From: CTSOIL-112 sp049291875 | Lineage (GTDB): Bacteria; Pseudomonadota; Gammaproteobacteria; Burkholderiales; Burkholderiaceae | NCBI GenBank assembly: GCA_049291875.1 | Contig: JBATQE010000005.1 | Location: 1 to 26,973 of the forward strand | Length of the DNA: 26,973 nt | Reading direction: 5' to 3' | Shown: positions 22,727 to 26,973 of the stretch, piece by piece | Position numbering within the stretch: the first letter of the stretch is position 1 | Layout of the letters: every line of letters begins with the position of its first letter | The notes under the pieces: model-generated | Told to the model about the DNA's origin: nothing | The model's input: only the letters and a program-made list of their open reading frames with translations | Database searches by the model: none | Made by a program: the position numbers and the translations under genes

Positions 22727-24478
22727 ATGAACAAAAATATCGACCCCATCACATTAGCCGTGGTTCGTGGCGCACTCGAAACCACACAACGCGAAATGAC
22801 CATGACCTTGGAAAAAACCGCACGTTCAAGCGTATTTAACGTCGCGCACGACTATAGCAACGCGATTTTCAATCACCGCCCCGAGATGATTTTGCAAGGT
22901 CAAGACATCCCAATTCATCTGGGCGGCCTAATTCCAGCAATGAAATGCGTGGCCGAGTTTTTTGGCGACGACATCCATGACGGCGATATTATCTATCACA
23001 ATGATCCAGCCTATATGGGCAGTCACATTGTCGATTGCTGCATGTACAAACCCGTATTCTACAAGGGTCAACTGGTATTCTGGACAGTGTGTAAAGGCCA
23101 TGTCACCGATATCGGTGGTCCCGTGCCTGCGGGCTATAACCCCGACGCCAAAGAAATCTTTGCTGAAGGTCTGCGTATTCCACCGGTCAAACTATGGGAC
23201 AAGGGTGTGGCGCGTGAAGATGTAATTAACTTCATGCTCACCAATATGCGCTCACGCCGCGACCAAGAAGGCGATTTGCGTGCTCAACTAGGTGCTGTCA
23301 ATATTGGCGCGCGTAATCTCATCGCCTTGCTCGATAAATACGGCATCGAAACCGTCCAAGCCTGCGTGGACGAATTGCTCGATATGGCCGACCGTCATAT
23401 GCGCCACCTGATTCACGGCTTACCGAATGGCACATACATAGCCTCAGCCAAATTGGAAGATGCGGGACACGGATTTGGCGAACAAGTCATCAGTGCCGAA
23501 GTGCGCATTGAAGGCGATGAATGCAAAATCAAAATTACCAGCCCACCTCAACTACCCTACTTCATCAACTCCTACGCTGGTAACTCCGTCTCCGGTGTAT
23601 ATTTGGGGCTCATGATGTTTGCCCAAATCGACCCGCCGTACAACGAAGGACTTTACCGCTGCATCACTGTAGACTTGGGACCTAAAGGAACTCTATGCAA
23701 CGCACAAGAACCTGCACCCCATGTCAACTCCACTACTACACCGATGGAAACCCTCGCTGATGCAGTGCGCTTAGCCTTAGAAAAATCAGCACCGGAGCGC
23801 GCCGTTGGTTCCTGGGGACACTCCAGCGGCGTCAATATTGCGGGTTTCGATCAACGCAACAACGAAGAATATGTCACCATGGTACTCGCCTCACTCATCT
23901 CGGGTGCTGGCGCAACCGCCTACATGGATGGCTGGAACTCATGCGGACCACAATGCTGTTTTGGTGCGCTGTATTCAGGCGACATAGAGACATTGGAATA
24001 CTCTTATCCAATTCAAATTCATCGTTACGGCTTGGTACAAGACAGCGGTGGCGCAGGCAAATACCGTGGTGGTTGCGGCACGATATGGGAAGTCGAGCCG
24101 ATTGACCACGAAATGACCGTCATAAGCTTTGGGGAAGGACGCCACTACCCAAGTTTGGGAACAAACGGTGCAGAAAGTGCATGCCCCGAGCTAAAAGTAG
24201 GCAGTATCGAACTCAAAAATGGCGATCAAGTCGTAGAAACCATGAAGAAAAATGCCATCCTGACCATCAAAGGCGGCCAACGCGTATCTACATCGAATCC
24301 GGGTGGTGGCGGTTGGGGCAACCCGTACGAACGTGAAGCAGAAAGCGTCGCTACAGACGTACGCAATGGCTACGTATCAATTGAAGCCGCACTCAAAGAA
24401 TACGGCGTTGAAATTCGCATAGCCGACTTGAGCATCAACTACGAAGCCACCCGTAAATTACGCGCTGCACGCGCCTAA
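22727..24478 (+). CDS. hyuB: Hydantoinase B / oxoprolinase-type subunit (HyuB)
   Basis: This 583-residue protein is the hydrolytic partner of HyuA in ATP-dependent opening of cyclic amides, or in related carboxylases. It opens DPITLAVVRGALETTQREMT and has a metal-site region typical of the family: HDYSNAIF (Asp42), HNDPAYMGSHIVD (Asp93, His100, Asp103) and KGHVTDIGGPVPAG (His125, Asp128). Later come NSTTTPMETLADA and the C-terminal GGGGWGNPYERE. A CGPQCC cluster (Cys406, Cys410, Cys411) is noticeable. AGGAG precedes the ATG. Relatives include N-methylhydantoinase, 5-oxoprolinase, caprolactamase, OplB and acetophenone carboxylase subunits; which activity applies is unknown. Confidence 0.88.
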   Translation: MNKNIDPITLAVVRGALETTQREMTMTLEKTARSSVFNVAHDYSNAIFNHRPEMILQGQDIPIHLGGLIPAMKCVAEFFGDDIHDGDIIYHNDPAYMGSHIVDCCMYKPVFYKGQLVFWTVCKGHVTDIGGPVPAGYNPDAKEIFAEGLRIPPVKLWDKGVAREDVINFMLTNMRSRRDQEGDLRAQLGAVNIGARNLIALLDKYGIETVQACVDELLDMADRHMRHLIHGLPNGTYIASAKLEDAGHGFGEQVISAEVRIEGDECKIKITSPPQLPYFINSYAGNSVSGVYLGLMMFAQIDPPYNEGLYRCITVDLGPKGTLCNAQEPAPHVNSTTTPMETLADAVRLALEKSAPERAVGSWGHSSGVNIAGFDQRNNEEYVTMVLASLISGAGATAYMDGWNSCGPQCCFGALYSGDIETLEYSYPIQIHRYGLVQDSGGAGKYRGGCGTIWEVEPIDHEMTVISFGEGRHYPSLGTNGAESACPELKVGSIELKNGDQVVETMKKNAILTIKGGQRVSTSNPGGGGWGNPYEREAESVATDVRNGYVSIEAALKEYGVEIRIADLSINYEATRKLRAARA

Positions 24479-24502
24479 ATCATCTATCAACTGGAGAAAC
24501 AC

Positions 24503-26578
24503 ATGAAAAAATACCGATTGGGCGTCGATGCAGGCGGCACATTTACCGACTTTGTCCTATCTGACCAAAACGGCCAATTGCGCCTATTCAAAGCCACATC
24601 AACGCCAGATGATGGCACGCAAGCACTGGCCGACGGTTTGAATCAAGTCGCCGAAGCCATGAATACCTCGATTGAAGACATCCTGGCACACACCGACTTA
24701 TGCGTGAACGGCACAACGGTTGGTCTCAATGCACTGATCCAGCATCGCGGTGCAAAAACCGGACTGATCTGTACCGCAGGACACGAAGACTCCATCGAAA
24801 TCCGCTTGGGACATAAAGAAGAAGGGCATCGCTACGATGGCCAATACCCACCGGCAAAAATTTTGGTTGAGCGTCATCTGCGCCGCCCTGTTCGTGAACG
24901 AATTCTGTCCGACGGTTCAGTAAAAACTGCACTTAACGAGGATGATGTGCGTGACGCATGCACGTATTTCAAAGAGCAAGGTGTCGAAGCCGTCGCTATA
25001 TCCTTTCTCTGGTCAGTCGCAAATGAGGCGCACGAACGGCGTGCAGCACAAATCGTGCGTGAACAACTGCCCGACGTTTATGTCTCGGTAGGCATCGAAG
25101 TCTACCCGCAAATGCGTGAGTACACCCGTACCTCTACGACTATCACCAATGCCTACTTAGGACCGGTGTTAGAACGCTACGTCACCAAAATTGATCAGTT
25201 TTTAAAAGATAAAGGCACCAAAGTACCCGTGCGCTACTATCAATCCAACGGTGGTATGGCCTCGCGCGACGTCATGGTATCGCGTGCGGTCAGCGCGATC
25301 AACTCCGGCCCTGCCTCCGCACCTCAGGCTGGTTTGTATGTGGGTAAACCATTCGGCATTGATAACATCATCACCGTAGATATGGGCGGCACCTCGTTTG
25401 ATATGACACTTACACAAAACGGGGTCACCAACATCAACAAAGACATCGATTTTCTGCGTTACCGTATTGGCATTCCAATGATTCAGGTGGAAACACTCGG
25501 TGCAGGTGGCGGCTCAATCGCATGGATTGACTCAATGGGTTTGCTCAATGTCGGCCCACAAAGCGCCGGCGCATCACCCGGCCCAGTCTGCTATATGCGC
25601 GGCGGTACGGAACCGACCGTAACCGATGCCAATGTTGCTTTGGGTTACCTCAATCCAGACTCCTTGCTCGGCGGTCGCTTAAAAATCGATAGTGCAAGCG
25701 CGCGCCAAGCGATTCAAGAGTACATAGCCAAACCGCTGGGTATCTCAATGGAAAAAGCCGCTTACGGGATTTACAGCATTGTGAACAACAACATGGTCAA
25801 CGGTATTCGCCGCGTCTCTATCGAGCGCGGTTATGACCCGCGTGACTTTGCCTTGGTCGGTGCCGGCGGCGCGACAGGCTTACACATCACCGCATTGGCA
25901 CGAGACATTGGCATCAAAACCGTACTCGTGCCAAAACTGGCTTCCGGCTTGTGTGCTTTTGGGCAAATCCTATCAGACGTTAAATACAACTACATGGCGG
26001 CCTGTCCAATGCGTTTGGATGATCGCGCCGATTTAGAGCGAATAGAAAAGCGCTTCACCGAATTGGAACAAGCAGCCAGCGACGCGCTGGAACATGAAGG
26101 CATCTCTCGCGATCGCATCGTCATGCAGCGCAGCATGGATATGCGCTACGTCGGTCAGGTGCATGAATGCTCGGTTGACATTGGTTCACAAGAAGTCTCT
26201 AAAACCAATATTTCCAGAATTCGTGCCGCATTCGATTCACAGCACGAACAACTATTCACCTACTGTGAACCACAAAGCGTAGTCGAAATTGTCAATATCG
26301 AAAGCACCGTCTACGGCCGTATAGACCGTCCGGCAGCTCCGATGTTATCCCAAGGCAAAGGTGCGGAACGGGCAATCAAAACTCACCGAAACATGATTTT
26401 TTCCGCTGACGGCTTATTTAACCACACACCAGTCTACGACGGTGAACTATTAGCCGCCGGAGATGAGCTCATCGGACCGGCCGTGATTGAGGAGATCACC
26501 ACCACCATTGTCATTAATCCGGGTTGGCACGCACGGTTGGATATCAGCGGCACATATGTCATCACCGACCAACAATAA
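24503..26578 (+). CDS. hyuA: Hydantoinase A / oxoprolinase-type ATP-dependent subunit (HyuA)
   Basis: This 691-residue subunit belongs to the ASKHA-fold HyuA family and is expected to use ATP to phosphorylate the substrate amide for the HyuB step. The N-terminal phosphate loop is GVDAGGTFTDF (7-17), and the second is DMGGTSFDM from residue 293, followed by QVETLGAGGGSIAW and SAGASPGPVCY. GGAG stands 7 bases before the ATG, 24 bases after the hyuB stop. The order B then A, with a permease ahead, resembles known lactamase operons. The length is normal. Confidence 0.9.
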   Translation: MKKYRLGVDAGGTFTDFVLSDQNGQLRLFKATSTPDDGTQALADGLNQVAEAMNTSIEDILAHTDLCVNGTTVGLNALIQHRGAKTGLICTAGHEDSIEIRLGHKEEGHRYDGQYPPAKILVERHLRRPVRERILSDGSVKTALNEDDVRDACTYFKEQGVEAVAISFLWSVANEAHERRAAQIVREQLPDVYVSVGIEVYPQMREYTRTSTTITNAYLGPVLERYVTKIDQFLKDKGTKVPVRYYQSNGGMASRDVMVSRAVSAINSGPASAPQAGLYVGKPFGIDNIITVDMGGTSFDMTLTQNGVTNINKDIDFLRYRIGIPMIQVETLGAGGGSIAWIDSMGLLNVGPQSAGASPGPVCYMRGGTEPTVTDANVALGYLNPDSLLGGRLKIDSASARQAIQEYIAKPLGISMEKAAYGIYSIVNNNMVNGIRRVSIERGYDPRDFALVGAGGATGLHITALARDIGIKTVLVPKLASGLCAFGQILSDVKYNYMAACPMRLDDRADLERIEKRFTELEQAASDALEHEGISRDRIVMQRSMDMRYVGQVHECSVDIGSQEVSKTNISRIRAAFDSQHEQLFTYCEPQSVVEIVNIESTVYGRIDRPAAPMLSQGKGAERAIKTHRNMIFSADGLFNHTPVYDGELLAAGDELIGPAVIEEITTTIVINPGWHARLDISGTYVITDQQ

Positions 26579-26629
26579 AGATAACAAAGTCAGCGGGGAA
26601 AACCTCTATACAACGAATCCCCCGAATTC

Positions 26630-26677
26630 ACCTCCCAAGCTAATGCCTGAGACCCATTGGCTTGGGAAGGTATTTTA
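26630..26677 (+). terminator. Terminator-like hairpin after hyuA
   Basis: ACCTCCCAAGCTAATG pairs with CATTGGCTTGGGAAGGT, a stem of about 15 base pairs with one G-U pair and one bulge, around a ten-base loop, followed by ATTTTA. It lies 51 bases after the hyuA stop. The remaining bases up to 26825 hold no other gene and presumably carry the next gene's promoter. Confidence 0.7.
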
Positions 26678-26825
26678 ATCAATCACACGAATACCGCTAA
26701 AAATCAAGTCCTATGCTGAATAAATTTGCCTAAATACTCATTCAATAATGCCACTCCATCCACACAAGCAATTCGGCTTAACTTTAACATGAGCATTCAT
26801 TATCACGATACCAAGGAGAATATCA

Positions 26826-26973
26826 ATGAACATTTCCTCCAAAACAAGCTTTGTCTGGGACGATCCTCTGCTGTTGCGTGAGCAACTCACTGACGAAGAG
26901 CGCATGGTGCTGGACACCGCGACGGCGTATGCGCAGGAAAAACTCGCGCCGCGCGTGCGAGATGCTTTTCGCA
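26826..26973 (+). CDS. gcdH: Acyl-CoA dehydrogenase, probably glutaryl-CoA dehydrogenase, N-terminal part only
   Basis: Only 49 codons are in the window. They read with the FVWDDPLLLREQLTDEERMV opening and the AQEKLAPRVRDAFR continuation typical of glutaryl-CoA dehydrogenase, which turns glutaryl-CoA into crotonyl-CoA and CO2 in lysine, tryptophan and glutarate breakdown. AAGGAG lies 8 bases before the ATG at 26826. A terminator-like hairpin separates it from hyuA, so it is probably a separate transcript. The catalytic residues are outside the window; another acyl-CoA dehydrogenase cannot be fully excluded. Confidence 0.8.
   Translation, partial: MNISSKTSFVWDDPLLLREQLTDEERMVLDTATAYAQEKLAPRVRDAFR

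Overview
The window looks like the chromosome of a moderate-GC betaproteobacterium, probably in or near the Burkholderiales. This is an inference from gene content and protein style (type IV minor pilin cluster, PhaA-type thiolase, large PPK2, RcnB-like protein, mltG-tmk-holB and a Neisseria/Burkholderia-like ECF sigma and anti-sigma pair). No rRNA or tRNA gene, CRISPR array or replication origin was recognised.

Region 1 (1-2284): an IS3-family insertion sequence, cut by the window start, carries orfA and orfB read leftward and joined by an A6G frameshift signal. It abuts a DoxX-like membrane protein gene that has lost its N-terminal part. Behind the remnant, in the same direction and tightly coupled, lie an ECF sigma factor and a small zinc-binding anti-sigma factor.

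Region 2 (2304-9330, leftward): reading from its promoter, the order is tatD, a coniferyl-type aldehyde dehydrogenase, an acetyl-CoA acetyltransferase, a glutathione S-transferase, mltG, tmk and holB. In many proteobacteria tatD follows holB directly. Here it sits at the other end and three metabolic genes lie between it and mltG.

Region 3 (9352-14754, leftward): a PPK2 polyphosphate kinase with a long Ala/Lys/Pro-rich histone-H1-like tail, a UvrD/PcrA helicase, and an omega-amino acid:pyruvate aminotransferase. Strong hairpin terminators follow the kinase and the aminotransferase.

Region 4 (14856-16886): azlCD, a predicted branched-chain amino acid exporter, diverges from a secreted RcnB-like protein. 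The shared upstream region holds a perfect 9-bp inverted repeat.

Region 5 (16954-19807, leftward): an overlapping type IV pilus minor pilin operon in the order fimT, pilV, pilW, pilX, pilE-like. The pilY1 gene often found between pilX and pilE is absent.

Region 6 (19908-26677): a LysR regulator diverges from an operon of an NCS1-family permease, a HyuB-type subunit and a HyuA-type ATP-dependent subunit. The layout suggests uptake and ATP-driven opening of a cyclic amide or hydantoin-like compound, with the substrate undetermined. A terminator-like hairpin follows. The window ends inside a probable glutaryl-CoA dehydrogenase gene. HyuBA, an omega-aminotransferase, an aldehyde dehydrogenase, glutaryl-CoA dehydrogenase and a thiolase would together fit a lactam-to-glutaryl-CoA route, which is offered only as a testable hypothesis.
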